Below, piece after piece: positions 41,147 to 50,217 of a stretch of DNA of 64,000 bases. This DNA is from Bacteroidota bacterium (GTDB lineage Bacteria > Bacteroidota > Bacteroidia > Sphingobacteriales > Sphingobacteriaceae). Below the pieces are notes generated by a model. The model was not told where the DNA came from. It did not search any database and saw nothing but the letters and a program-made list of their open reading frames with translations. Both the position numbers and the translations under genes were made by a program. Position 1 is the stretch's first letter. Each line of letters starts with the position of its first letter. The stretch spans positions 186,001 through 250,000 of the forward strand of contig JAFDZM010000076.1 in assembly GCA_018266915.1 (NCBI GenBank), in the 5' to 3' direction.

Positions 41147-42406
41147 ATGAAATGGTTAATCATTTTAGGTCTCGTTTTTGCTTTCGCACTCAACTCTTTA
41201 GCCCAATCACCCTACACCAACCAGGTTTTAAGGCCGGAGATCAAGACGGTTGAGTTTTTTAATACAAAAAAGAACCCATCATTTCCAATTATCAAGTTTA
41301 ACTCGGGAGAGCAGCTTCAATTAGATTTTGATGATCTGCATGGTGGTACGCGCGACCTGTATTATACCATAGAGCATTGTGATGAGAACTGGAACCCGTC
41401 CATTCTTTCGCCAATGGAGTATTTGCAAAATTATACCGAAGATAAAATACTCAATTACAGCTACTCTACTGCCACGTTTCAGAAATTTACTCATTATCAA
41501 ATAAAGCTGCCCAATGAAAACATTAAACCCAAAATATCAGGCAACTATGTCTTGAAGGTTTATGAGGATGGTGATAAATCTAAATTGCTGATTATTCAAC
41601 GGTTTTATGTGGTGGATGCCAAAGTATCTACTATGGCTGAGATTGTTCCGTCTGCAGATAATAATTTGCGGCAAACCAACCAAAAGATCAATCTGCAGAT
41701 CAATTACGGTGCATTACGGATGCAAAACCCTAACTATGATATCAAGGCTTTCATCATGCAGAATGCCCGCCCGGAGACGATGCAGGTGAGTACGCAGCCA
41801 TCTAACATACAAGGCAATACATTGATCTATAATGATGTAAGCACTTTTGATTTCCCGGGATTGAACGAGTTCAGGCACTTTGATACACGAAGTTTGAAAT
41901 TGAATTCTGATCGTGTACAACATATTTATCGCGATACTGCTAATACGGTAATTTTGCTGACTGATCCTACATTGGATCAGCCCAATTACACCTTGTTTTA
42001 CGACAACGACGGCAACTTCTATATTCTCAACCAGGATGGCACGGATCCACGTGTTGATGCTGATTATGCACATATGTATTTTACCCTGGCAAGCACTAAA
42101 ACCGCCGGCGAGGGTTCTGCTTATATCGTTGGTCAATTTAATAATTACCGCATGGATGAAAGCAGCAAATTGGATTTTGATGCATCAAAAAACCGCTACT
42201 ATATTCAGCTATTGCTAAAGCAGGGTGTATATGATTATGAATATGTATGGGTGCCCAATAAGACCAACAAGCCTGACGACGCTTTCTTTGAAGGTTCTCA
42301 CTATGAGACCGAGAACGAATACCAGGTATTAGTATATTACCATCCTGCAGGTGCCAGGTGGACAGAATTGGTAGGGTATCGGCCTGTGAAGGCTGCGAAG
42401 AATTAA
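41147..42406 (+). CDS. Type IX secretion plug-domain protein (DUF5103)
   Basis: The frame is open from 41045, but the ATG at 41147 gives a proper signal peptide (KWLIILGLVFAFALNSLAQS) and 419 residues. The mature part shows the DUF5103 pattern: NQVLRPEIKTVEFFNTKKN, LQLDFDDLHGGTRDLYYTIEHCD, NYVLKVYEDGDKSKLLI, and a C-terminal Ig-like region YYIQLLLKQGVYDYEYVWV. Related proteins plug the lateral gate of the type IX secretion translocon in Bacteroidota. No other T9SS genes lie in the window, as is usual because they are scattered. Confidence 0.88.
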   Translation: MKWLIILGLVFAFALNSLAQSPYTNQVLRPEIKTVEFFNTKKNPSFPIIKFNSGEQLQLDFDDLHGGTRDLYYTIEHCDENWNPSILSPMEYLQNYTEDKILNYSYSTATFQKFTHYQIKLPNENIKPKISGNYVLKVYEDGDKSKLLIIQRFYVVDAKVSTMAEIVPSADNNLRQTNQKINLQINYGALRMQNPNYDIKAFIMQNARPETMQVSTQPSNIQGNTLIYNDVSTFDFPGLNEFRHFDTRSLKLNSDRVQHIYRDTANTVILLTDPTLDQPNYTLFYDNDGNFYILNQDGTDPRVDADYAHMYFTLASTKTAGEGSAYIVGQFNNYRMDESSKLDFDASKNRYYIQLLLKQGVYDYEYVWVPNKTNKPDDAFFEGSHYETENEYQVLVYYHPAGARWTELVGYRPVKAAKN

Positions 42407-42416
42407 TTTTTTTGAA

Positions 42417-42534
42417 ATCAGTTAACCGGTGACCAGTTAACTGGTTGGCCCGTGCTGTTAGTCATTTGCTACCTAAACATCTTATTCTCAATTAACTGCT
42501 TAACCGATCACTGATTAACTAGTTAACTACTCAA
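42417..42534. repeat. GTTAACTGG word repeat, copy 2
   Basis: Starts with the same 17 bases as 40957-40973 and continues with many GTTAACT/AGTTAAC words on both strands (AACTGCTTAACCG, GATTAACTAGTTAACTAC). It fills the gap before the thioesterase promoter. Confidence 0.6.
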
Positions 42535-42541
42535 CTAATAC

Positions 42542-42549
42542 TATCTTTG
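42542..42549 (+). promoter_or_regulatory. Putative -7 element of the thioesterase gene
   Basis: TATCTTTG fits TAnnTTTG and ends 14 bp before the ATG at 42564. Confidence 0.6.
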
Positions 42550-42563
42550 CAAAAATTTCTAAT

Positions 42564-43088
42564 ATGGACGCTAAAACCCCTAAGGACTCGCACACAATAA
42601 TGAATGAACTGGTATTGCCTAACGATACCAATACTTTGAATAACCTGATGGGGGGACGCCTGTTACACTGGATGGATATTGCTGCCGCTATTTCAGCACA
42701 AAAGCATTGTAACCGGATTGTAGTAACGGCATCGGTTGATAATGTTTCGTTTAAACATTCTATCAAATTGGGTGATGTGGTAACGCTGGAAGCAAAAGTT
42801 ACCCGAGCGTTCAATACTTCTGTTGAAGTCCGCCTGGATGTGTGGGCTCAAAATATACCTTCGGGAACAAAGGTAAAAAGCAATGAGGCTTATTATACTT
42901 TTGTGGCTGTTGACCAAAGCGGACGCACCATACCCGTTCCAGCACTTGAACCGCAAACTGAAGAAGATAAAACTCTATTCGATGGCGCATTACGCCGCCG
43001 CCAGTTAAGGTTGATCCTCGGCGGAAAGATGAAACCGGATGACGCCACTGAACTGAAGGCTTTATTTTTTGCCGGGCAAAAGGATTAA
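42564..43088 (+). CDS. Hotdog-fold acyl-CoA thioesterase
   Basis: The 174-residue protein has the single hotdog domain of YciA/BACH-type enzymes: NTLNNLMGGRLLHWMDIAAA (with the aspartate at 38), VVTASVDNVSFKHSIKLGDVVTLEAKV and SNEAYYTFVAVDQSG. It hydrolyses acyl-CoA to free acid and CoA in the cytoplasm. The C-terminal 40 residues form a helical extension seen in this subgroup. The next gene starts 56 bp downstream; linkage is possible. Chain-length preference is not predictable. Confidence 0.9.
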   Translation: MDAKTPKDSHTIMNELVLPNDTNTLNNLMGGRLLHWMDIAAAISAQKHCNRIVVTASVDNVSFKHSIKLGDVVTLEAKVTRAFNTSVEVRLDVWAQNIPSGTKVKSNEAYYTFVAVDQSGRTIPVPALEPQTEEDKTLFDGALRRRQLRLILGGKMKPDDATELKALFFAGQKD

Positions 43089-43144
43089 TCAACTAAAAGC
43101 CATAGATTTAGAAATCAGAAACTTTATATCACAATTTCTTCAGC

Positions 43145-44641
43145 ATGGCTTCCAAAAGCAAAATCCCTACCCCTATAACAGTGATTGTTATTGTAATTAT
43201 TGTTGCGGCTATTGCTACCTGGCTGTTGCCTGCAGGAGAATATTACAAGCTAAGTTATAACGATAATACCTTTACCATTTCAAACGGAAAGACGGTCCCC
43301 TGCACACAACATACGCTGGATAGCCTGCACATCCGCATTAAACTGGAGAAATTTAAAAACGGTGATATCCGCAAGCCTGTGGCCATTCCCGGCACTTATC
43401 ATCAGCTTAAAAAGAACAGACAGGGGCCATTAAATGTATCACAAGCGCCAATAAAGGGCATTTATGACACGGTTGATATTATTTTCTTCATCCTGATCAT
43501 AGGCGGTTTTATTACCATCTTTAACCAGACGGGCGCTATGGAAAAAGGCATGGCTTATCTCTCTCACCTGATGAAAGGGAAAGAGGCATGGCTTATTGTC
43601 ATCGTTACTTTCTTTTTTACCTTTTGCGGTTCTACCGAAGGTATGGCGGAAGAGGGGTTAGTTTTCTATCCAATACTTGTCCCCTTATTTCTTGCAGCGG
43701 GATACGATCTATTGGTACCTGTAGCTGTTATTTTTGCCGGCTGCAACATTGGAAATTTGACATCATTCAGCAACCCCTTTTCAACCATCATTGCATCCAA
43801 TGCTGCAGGCATCAACTGGGCCGATGGTTTCTATGAAAGAATATTGGCCTTCCTGGTAACCTCCGGACTTTTGATCTGGTACATCGTCCGCTATGCACAG
43901 AAAGTAAAAAAAGATCCTACCAAATCCCTCGTATATAAAATCGACGGCAATGTCCAGTCTCCTTTCCCGGTGATTAGTAAAACCGATGAAGAAAAACCAA
44001 AATTAGGGCGGAAGAATGCTTTTTTACTGATCCTGTTCTTTGGAACAATCTTCACCATGATCGGTGGCGTATTGTTCTACGACTGGTGGCTGCTCGAAAT
44101 GACCACAGTTTTCCTGGTTTCATCCGTGTTGATCGCATTTATCGTGCGTATGCCGGAGAAGGTTTTTATCGAAAGCTTTGTTAAAGGAGTCCAGTCACTG
44201 GTATCGGTGGCTTTACTTGTAGGGGTGGCACGAGGCGTAACTATTGTATTGAATGATGGGCATATTACAGATACTATATTGTATTACGCAGCAAATGCAG
44301 TGGGTACTATGTCGCCTGTCATATTCATTGTCGCGCTGTTAGGCTTATATCTTTTTCTTACGTTATTTATTTCCTCCTCATCGGGTATGGCTGTGCTAAC
44401 AATGCCTGTTTTTGGTGCATTGTCAGTAATTGTGGGCGTGCCTGGAAAAGAGATCGTGAATGCCTATAATTTCGGCATGGGCATTATGTACTTTTTAGCG
44501 CCTACAGGGTTGATCCTGCCTTCGCTGATGATGGTAAACGTTAGTATAAAAGCATGGCTGCGGTTTGTTTACCCGCTCATGATTATGCTAACTATAATTT
44601 GCGTGGCTTTTTTGATTGTGGGGGTATTGTGGAATAAGTAG
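43145..44641 (+). CDS. YfcC-family integral membrane carrier
   Basis: A 498-residue protein with about 12 membrane helices. The first ends in LLPAGEYY, typical of YfcC proteins, and is followed by a soluble insert (about 35-105) with TVPCTQHTL and VPIKGI-type motifs. Then come GTEGMAEEGLVFYPILVPL-like and GCNIGNLTSFSNPFS segments and a C-terminal LAPTGLILPSLMMVNVSIKAW. YfcC/DcuC-related carriers move dicarboxylates, amino acids or short-chain acids across the inner membrane. The exact substrate is unknown. Confidence 0.88.
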   Translation: MASKSKIPTPITVIVIVIIVAAIATWLLPAGEYYKLSYNDNTFTISNGKTVPCTQHTLDSLHIRIKLEKFKNGDIRKPVAIPGTYHQLKKNRQGPLNVSQAPIKGIYDTVDIIFFILIIGGFITIFNQTGAMEKGMAYLSHLMKGKEAWLIVIVTFFFTFCGSTEGMAEEGLVFYPILVPLFLAAGYDLLVPVAVIFAGCNIGNLTSFSNPFSTIIASNAAGINWADGFYERILAFLVTSGLLIWYIVRYAQKVKKDPTKSLVYKIDGNVQSPFPVISKTDEEKPKLGRKNAFLLILFFGTIFTMIGGVLFYDWWLLEMTTVFLVSSVLIAFIVRMPEKVFIESFVKGVQSLVSVALLVGVARGVTIVLNDGHITDTILYYAANAVGTMSPVIFIVALLGLYLFLTLFISSSSGMAVLTMPVFGALSVIVGVPGKEIVNAYNFGMGIMYFLAPTGLILPSLMMVNVSIKAWLRFVYPLMIMLTIICVAFLIVGVLWNK

Positions 44642-44650
44642 ATCGCTCTT

Positions 44651-45796
44651 TTATTCATGAGTATGATCCGGATTCTTTTGCACCCATCCGACCTCATTTA
44701 TAGCCCATACCTCTTTGCCCTCACTATCCTTTATAAATCCCATAAATTGGTGATTGGTAGCTTCCAGTTGTAATGTATTCTCTTTGCCGTTTATATTGGC
44801 ATGTTCATCAATACCCAGATCATGCAGCGTTGCGGCATAAGCTTTATGTTCGCTAAACCATTGGTTTTGCTTGTAGTAAATGAGCCACAAATACTTCTTC
44901 TGCTCCTCTGCATAAGGCATATTGAATGTTACCGAATTTACAGGCTGCTTGCTAAACTGAATATATCCCCACCTTTCAGGATAATGCATAGCGATCAATC
45001 CCTGCGGCGACCATGACCAGTTATGCTCTGGTAAAGGCTTGCCTTTATTATCCGTTAGCTTCACATATTTGCCATCTACAACTTTGGTATCCCATTCAAC
45101 ACGAGAGAAATTGATCCGCCAGATGGCACCATCCTGCAGCCGTTGTGAACGGGAGTTGGCAATTAATGCTTTAAGCGGTATAGCCATTTCAACTGTCCAG
45201 CCTTCATCCTTATCGGATGGGTCATTCAAAGTCCCCTGTATTTTTACTGCGGATTTTAAGTTAGGCAAATCCCAGCTTGACAACGGAGTGCCCCCATCGC
45301 GATAGGCCCTTGTTAACAGCAAATCCCAAATAGTATTAAAAGGATTTACTTCTACTTCAAAATAGGGCTGTGTTGTGCCGCTTGGGTCTATAAAAAACTC
45401 GAAATCGTTATCCTGAAAAACAACTGCGTCATGCTTTTTAATCGAAGCCCAAATTTGTGGCTCAGTTAACTGTGCAGCTATATAAAGACAAGTATCATCC
45501 CAAAGCATTTTTACCTTGGTAGCAAAAGGTGGTTTGGGCTTATCGCGGCCTTCTATGTCGACAAACTCCTTTGTCCAGTTTACCTGCTGCCAAACCAGTT
45601 CGTTGATGTTTCCATCAATAACCGGTGGATGATCCACATGATAAACCACATAATTTTCCGGAGTATCAAAAAGATTCTCCAATCCCTTAAACGCAGATTG
45701 CGCATTAACAGCAAACGAACAAAGAATGGTTGCTGATAATAATGCTAATCGTTTAAAATAGTTGCCATGAACTATGAACCATAAACTATTATCCAT
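44651..45796 (-). CDS. Secreted CBM9-like carbohydrate-binding protein
   Basis: The 381-residue product has a signal sequence after a 14-residue leader (LALLSATILCSFAVNAQS). A family-9-like carbohydrate-binding domain spans about 45-265: HPPVIDGNINELVWQQVNWT, AQLTEPQIWA, FQDNDFEFFIDPSG, YFEVEVNPFNTIWDLLL, WTVEMAIPLKAL and IWRINFSRVEW. The C-terminal 110 residues are less typical (WSPQGLIAMHYPERWGYIQF). It probably binds glycan outside the inner membrane without hydrolysing it. Its ATG overlaps the stop of the EVE-domain gene by one base (TGATG). Confidence 0.88.
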   Translation of the reverse strand: MDNSLWFIVHGNYFKRLALLSATILCSFAVNAQSAFKGLENLFDTPENYVVYHVDHPPVIDGNINELVWQQVNWTKEFVDIEGRDKPKPPFATKVKMLWDDTCLYIAAQLTEPQIWASIKKHDAVVFQDNDFEFFIDPSGTTQPYFEVEVNPFNTIWDLLLTRAYRDGGTPLSSWDLPNLKSAVKIQGTLNDPSDKDEGWTVEMAIPLKALIANSRSQRLQDGAIWRINFSRVEWDTKVVDGKYVKLTDNKGKPLPEHNWSWSPQGLIAMHYPERWGYIQFSKQPVNSVTFNMPYAEEQKKYLWLIYYKQNQWFSEHKAYAATLHDLGIDEHANINGKENTLQLEATNHQFMGFIKDSEGKEVWAINEVGWVQKNPDHTHE

Positions 45797-46203
45797 CAGC
45801 TATTCGCCATTTCCAATACTTTATCAAATTCTTCAGGCTTTACAGCACTTACCGAAAGGCGGCCCAGGCGAACCAGCTCCATATTCTTCAACGACGGTTC
45901 AGCTTTGATCTGTTCAAGCGTTACTGACTTTTTCAATGCTTCAAAAGGAGAGAATTCAACTACCAGCCAATTGGGATCGGTTGTGGTTGGATCCTGGTAC
46001 GATTCTTTAACAACTTTGGCGATACCAACTATATCCTTACCTTCATTACTGTGATAAAAAAATGCCAGGTCGCCTTCTTTCATTGAACGCAGGTTATTAC
46101 GGGCGGCAAAGTTGCGTACACCGTCCCACATGGTGCGGCCATCCTTATTAAATTGTTCCCAACTGTATTTATGCGGTTCAGATTTGATCAGCCAATAGTT
46201 CAT
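45796..46203 (-). CDS. EVE-domain protein
   Basis: The open frame reaches 46299, but ATG at 46203 gives the canonical start MNYWLIKSEPHKYSWEQ and 135 residues. The EVE (PUA-like) fold is visible in MWDGVRNFAARNNLRSMKEGDLAFFYHSN and GIAKVVKESYQDPT. EVE proteins bind modified bases in DNA or RNA, such as methylcytosine. The stop overlaps the ATG of the CBM9 gene by one base, so the two are coupled although they appear functionally unrelated. Confidence 0.92.
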   Translation of the reverse strand: MNYWLIKSEPHKYSWEQFNKDGRTMWDGVRNFAARNNLRSMKEGDLAFFYHSNEGKDIVGIAKVVKESYQDPTTTDPNWLVVEFSPFEALKKSVTLEQIKAEPSLKNMELVRLGRLSVSAVKPEEFDKVLEMANS

Positions 46204-46389
46204 TTTATTTTCATTTATTAGTCGTAAAATTGTGAAAAAGGCATCAGAAACAAAAATGTGAACCAGTTTAAATGCTATAGTTCTGCCAAAAACAACCAAC
46301 TATTTTCTGTTTGAACACGTAAATAGAAAAATGGCATAATAAATGCTACATAAACTGAGTTAATATCGGACATATTACCCCCTTGCAAT

Positions 46390-47520
46390 ATGATGAAAGT
46401 ATATCCTTTAAGATTATTTTTTGCTGTTTCGGGCATATTTCTTTTGTTCTTTATAGCGTCTTGCTCAAAAGATAAGAAAAATCCGCAAACTACGCCCACC
46501 CAAGCTACACCGACCAACTTTGGATTGTATGAGGCTGATTCATCCATATATAAGATACTTTACACTTTTGTAACAAAGGTTGGCACACAGGATGTAACCA
46601 GCTCCGATTACGACTTATTGTTCGACACCGGTTCAGGCGGTATGGTGCTTGATGCCCACGGGATCATACCTTCGAGCATGATCACCAGCACCGGCATCAC
46701 TTTTCCAGCAAACTCTACAGATTCTACAGTGGTAAATGGTATTACTATTTATAATCAAAAAGCAACTATTTCCTACGGCGATGACGTCAGTACTACGGAC
46801 AATGTATACGGTTACCTTGCGTATGCCTCTGTTACCCTGGGTGAACCGGGCAATGGCGGCATTACCATAAAACGCCTGCCCTTTTTCCTGTATTACAAAG
46901 CATCTGATACAAAAGGCAATGTATTTGCTGATCATGAATTTGACGTTTTGGGTGTATCTTCTGAATATGATGTCACATTTCCTAATAATGTTTATATTAC
47001 CAGTCCGTTCCAATATTTTGATCCGGGTGAAGGGCTTTTAAAAGGATTTAAAATGGCCGCCTTGGGCACCAATAATTTTTCGCTCGATGGCACTTTTGTA
47101 CCGGGAGCAGTAACATTAGGATTAACATCATCAGATTTATCTTCCTTTACCATGCACCAGCTCACTTATTATCCTGGTGACGGCTATGCCCCGATTATCC
47201 CGGTATCATTAACCTATAATGGTAAAACTTTTACTACCAACACCATATTTGATACAGGTACCGAGCCATATAGTTATATCCAGGATCCAACAGCTGGCAA
47301 CACTGCGGTATTATTGCCGGTTAACACCCCGGTATCGCTTACAACCACACCGGGCGGGTTCACTTACTCCTACGCAACTTCGGCCAACGATAATATTACT
47401 TATGTTGAAAATCCAACTCAATCAGGAAGTAATGTTACGGTGATGAGCCTTGAATTCTTCCTGACCAATGATTTTATGCTCGATTATTATGATCATAAAC
47501 TTGGCTTGAAGAACAATTGA
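46390..47520 (+). CDS. Pepsin-like aspartic protease lipoprotein
   Basis: The 376-residue product has a lipobox (FFIASC, cysteine 25). The mature part carries two aspartic protease catalytic motifs in one chain: D79 in LLFDTGSGG and D288 in TIFDTGTEP. Further pepsin features are present in order: a flap-like ATISYGDDVSTTDNVYG, a hydrophobic-hydrophobic-Gly motif in FDVLGVSS after the first DTG, and a C-terminal FMLDYYDHKLGLK like the last strand of pepsins. The 209-residue spacing of the aspartates suits a two-lobed A1-type enzyme. This is rare in bacteria. It is predicted to be membrane-anchored, with no pro-peptide obvious. Confidence 0.78.
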   Translation: MMKVYPLRLFFAVSGIFLLFFIASCSKDKKNPQTTPTQATPTNFGLYEADSSIYKILYTFVTKVGTQDVTSSDYDLLFDTGSGGMVLDAHGIIPSSMITSTGITFPANSTDSTVVNGITIYNQKATISYGDDVSTTDNVYGYLAYASVTLGEPGNGGITIKRLPFFLYYKASDTKGNVFADHEFDVLGVSSEYDVTFPNNVYITSPFQYFDPGEGLLKGFKMAALGTNNFSLDGTFVPGAVTLGLTSSDLSSFTMHQLTYYPGDGYAPIIPVSLTYNGKTFTTNTIFDTGTEPYSYIQDPTAGNTAVLLPVNTPVSLTTTPGGFTYSYATSANDNITYVENPTQSGSNVTVMSLEFFLTNDFMLDYYDHKLGLKNN

Positions 47521-47723
47521 ATAGCGGTGACTCGCTAAAATTATTCAGCTACATAACCTGTTAAAAGCTCAGGTATAAATTCCTATGTGGAAAACGCAGC
47601 GATTGTATAAAAATTAAATTTACTTATCCACAAAATATCAAGCATTGTTGATATTTTCTTAGTAGTTGAATATTTAAGCTAATAATAACTTAGATTATCT
47701 TTACGTAAGAAGATCGAGCGTTT

Positions 47724-47954
47724 ATGGGATTACAATTACGGATGACTTTCAATGATACGGATTATGCGTATCAAATTATTAACAGCAGGCTTAACAACCA
47801 ACAAACAGAACTTGAATTAGTGCTTGAAGGTGAGAAAGTGGAGTTGCTGAGAGATAAAAATATGGTTTGGATTCAAAAGGATGGGGACAGTTCTTTTGAT
47901 CCGGGGCTTATTCAGGCTTTGGGCCGCTCGGCATCATTACGTTTAAGGGTGTAA
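47724..47954 (+). CDS. Small protein, unknown
   Basis: A 76-residue frame starting with ATG: MGLQLRMTFNDTDYAYQIIN, then LELVLEGEKVELLRDKNMVWIQKDGD, and a C-terminal LIQALGRSASLRLRV. The alternating hydrophobic pattern suggests a small beta-barrel or beta-helix fold with one helix. No family recognised. The 200 bp upstream (47521-47723) are AT-rich with nothing clear. The frame is coherent and the opposite strand has no alternative. Confidence 0.62.
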   Translation: MGLQLRMTFNDTDYAYQIINSRLNNQQTELELVLEGEKVELLRDKNMVWIQKDGDSSFDPGLIQALGRSASLRLRV

Positions 47955-48047
47955 ATTCACCTTTAAAGTTCACTAATACCTACTAATAGTATACAGCGCC
48001 ATACCTAAGGGTATGACGCTTTTTTATGCTATAAACTTTTTGGGAAA

Positions 48048-48389
48048 TTATCTGCTTCTGCGGTTATCTCTTGAGTAACCACCGCCGCCGCCGCCAGAGT
48101 AGCCGCCACGGCCACCGCCGCCGCCAAAGCTTCTGTTTTCTCTTGGCTTCTTGTCTTCGGCCTGGTTTACCACAATATTTCTGCCTGCAACCTCACTCCC
48201 ATTCAAATCGGCAATTGCTTTTTTACCAGCTTCATCGTCGGCCATCTCAACAAAACCAAAGCCTTTGCTTCTGCCTGTTTCACGGTCATTAATAATTTTC
48301 ACTGAGTTTACGTCTCCGTATGCTTCGAAGAGCTCTCTTAAATCTGCTTCCTGTATCTTGAACGGAAGACTTCCTACAAAAATGTTCAT
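48048..48389 (-). CDS. RRM RNA-binding protein with glycine-rich tail
   Basis: The 113-residue protein has one RRM: RNP2 NIFVGSLP at the start and RNP1 SKGFGFVEM near 45. It ends in a Gly/Arg/Tyr-rich tail after about 85 (GGGGRGGYSGGGGGGYSRD). This is the standard small RNA-binding protein of Bacteroidota and cyanobacteria. It binds single-stranded RNA and is often cold- or stress-induced. The 197 bp upstream (48390-48586) are very AT-rich and probably include a leader. Confidence 0.94.
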   Translation of the reverse strand: MNIFVGSLPFKIQEADLRELFEAYGDVNSVKIINDRETGRSKGFGFVEMADDEAGKKAIADLNGSEVAGRNIVVNQAEDKKPRENRSFGGGGGRGGYSGGGGGGYSRDNRRSR

Positions 48390-48586
48390 TAACTAACTTT
48401 TAAAATTGTTAAGATGCAGTGCTTAACATCACTTTGCAACACCAAAATGGGAGACAAGAGTAAAGGTGCAAATTATTTATTTAATACATGTGAATTATAA
48501 ATTAAATTATAAAAAAACCTTAATAATTTAATTACAAGCACATTACTTCTGGGCGAACAAATAATATTGTAGTTTTGTTTTAAGTA

Positions 48587-49609
48587 TTAATGCAATATTT
48601 TAAACATTAATTCTTTCATCAGCTCCCCGGGTCCGGCATTGGAATCAACACCTTTGCTTTTAAGATCATATTCGCGCAACAGACTAATGATCTGCATTGA
48701 TTTACCATAATTGTAACTACGTGCCGCCAGCTCATAATCCTTTATAAAATAAGGGTTTACGCCAAGCTCCCTTGCGAGGCTTTGGGGCGACTTATCTTTA
48801 GCATAATGATAAAGCAACACCTTACTGAAAAAGTTATTCAAGTTTCCTAATACCAGCACAATTGGGTTGGCCTTGGGGTTAGCCTCAAAATAATTAATGA
48901 TCTGGTTTACCTTGAAAGGATCTTTCCTGCTCAAAGCGGATTGCAGCTCAAAAACATTATATTCTTTGCTGATACCAATATTATCCTGCACATGCTGCAT
49001 GGTAATTGTTTGCCCGGCAGAAACATTCAGCATCAATTTTTCCAGTTCATTGGCAATCTTGGATAGATCATTGCCCAGATATTCAGCCATCATAGCCGAG
49101 GCTTGCTGATCGATCTTATAACCTTTAGTGGCAACAAGCCCTTCTATCCACGAAGGTATTTTGTTATCATATAAAGGTGTTGATTCAAAAACGACACCGT
49201 TTTTCTCTATCGCCTTGTAAGTCTTTTTGCGCTTATCAAACTTGCCGTATTTATAACAAAAAACAAGAATTGTACTTGGCAAAGGGTTTTCAAGATAACT
49301 CAGGACCGGGTTGATTGTCTTTTTATCATCGTCGTCACGCCCCCATTTCATGTCTTGTGCCTCTTTTACCAATACCACCTGGTATTCAGCCATCATAGGA
49401 TAGCGTTTGGCAGCATTTAATACCGTCATTACATCGGTATCTTTGCCATACAATACTGTTTGATTAAACCCACGTTCCGCCTCAGATAATAACTCATCCT
49501 CCACAAAATTGCTTACCTGGTCAATAAAATAAGGTTCATCGCCATGCAGCAAATAAAGGGGTTTATACTTACGGTTTTTGAGATCTTTTAGAATATCGTC
49601 GGCAGTCAT
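48587..49609 (-). CDS. holA: DNA polymerase III subunit delta
   Basis: The frame reaches a TTG at 49621, but ATG at 49609 (MTADDILKDLKNRKYKPLYL) is the better start, giving 340 residues. It shows the delta pattern: PLYLLHGDEPYFIDQVSNFVE, VLNAAKRYPMMAEYQVVLVKEAQ, a lid region IDQQASAMMAEYLGNDLSKIANELEKL, and the clamp-loader collar NPYFIKDYELAARSYN. It opens the sliding clamp during clamp loading. No operon partner. Confidence 0.93.
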   Translation of the reverse strand: MTADDILKDLKNRKYKPLYLLHGDEPYFIDQVSNFVEDELLSEAERGFNQTVLYGKDTDVMTVLNAAKRYPMMAEYQVVLVKEAQDMKWGRDDDDKKTINPVLSYLENPLPSTILVFCYKYGKFDKRKKTYKAIEKNGVVFESTPLYDNKIPSWIEGLVATKGYKIDQQASAMMAEYLGNDLSKIANELEKLMLNVSAGQTITMQHVQDNIGISKEYNVFELQSALSRKDPFKVNQIINYFEANPKANPIVLVLGNLNNFFSKVLLYHYAKDKSPQSLARELGVNPYFIKDYELAARSYNYGKSMQIISLLREYDLKSKGVDSNAGPGELMKELMFKILH

Positions 49610-49638
49610 AGCGTGGTTCAAAAGTAGTTATTTTATAG

Positions 49639-49728
49639 TTGTATTGGTTGTATTAGTTCAATTGGTTGTATTGGTTGGATTCCTTTTAACTAATTCAACT
49701 AATACAACATCTACAACAAATACAACCA
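49639..49728. repeat. Inverted TTGTATTGG / CAATACAAC word repeat
   Basis: TTGTATTGGTTGTATTAGTT on the left is answered by AACTAATTCAACTAATACAAC and ACAACAAATACAACC on the right, forming a long imperfect hairpin between the divergent holA and HsdR-N genes. Confidence 0.6.
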
Positions 49729-49758
49729 TCTTAACACCAAATCAACTACCTTTACCCC

Positions 49759-50217
49759 ATGTTACAGCCGCTGCAATTACCGCCCTACCCTTTCAGGATT
49801 ATTGACGACAATGGCCGGCTGACGCTGTTTGATGAAATCAGGAAGAAGCACATTATTATCACTCCCGAGGAATGGGTTCGGCAACATTTCGTACAATATC
49901 TTATTAATCATAAGGGATATCCCAAAACACTGATCAAACTTGAAGGGGGCTTAAAACTCAATGGGAACCAAAGGCGGAGTGACATCGTCGTTTTTAATTC
50001 TTCGGGCGAGAAGATATTACTGATAGAATGTAAAGCCCCATCAGTAAACATTGATCAGAAGACTTTTGACCAGGTAGCCCGTTATAATATGGTGCATAAA
50101 GTGGCGCTGCTGGCTGTAAGCAATGGTTTAAAACATTATTACTGCCGTATCGACTTTCTGAATAACAATTACCAATTTATTGAAGAATTACCTGATTATA
50201 ATCAGATTCAGGTTTGA
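49759..50217 (+). CDS. Stand-alone HsdR N-terminal (PD-(D/E)XK) protein
   Basis: The 152-residue protein corresponds to the type I restriction enzyme R-subunit N-terminal domain without the helicase. The nuclease motif is intact: D in RRSDIVVFNSSGE and E-x-K in ILLIECKAP, with a following FDQVARYNMVH helix. In Bacteroidota this short form is widespread and not linked to restriction loci. It may be a housekeeping nuclease or DNA-binding protein of unknown role. It ends 10 bp inside the convergent kinase gene. Confidence 0.87.
   Translation: MLQPLQLPPYPFRIIDDNGRLTLFDEIRKKHIIITPEEWVRQHFVQYLINHKGYPKTLIKLEGGLKLNGNQRRSDIVVFNSSGEKILLIECKAPSVNIDQKTFDQVARYNMVHKVALLAVSNGLKHYYCRIDFLNNNYQFIEELPDYNQIQV

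Noticed and set aside
46204..46299. N-terminal extension of the EVE-domain protein
   Set aside because: The family starts at MNYWLIKSEP (46203); the extension has no match to the fold.
49759..50217. Part of a type I restriction-modification locus
   Set aside because: The protein stops after the nuclease domain and no hsdM, hsdS or helicase part is near; it is a known stand-alone form.
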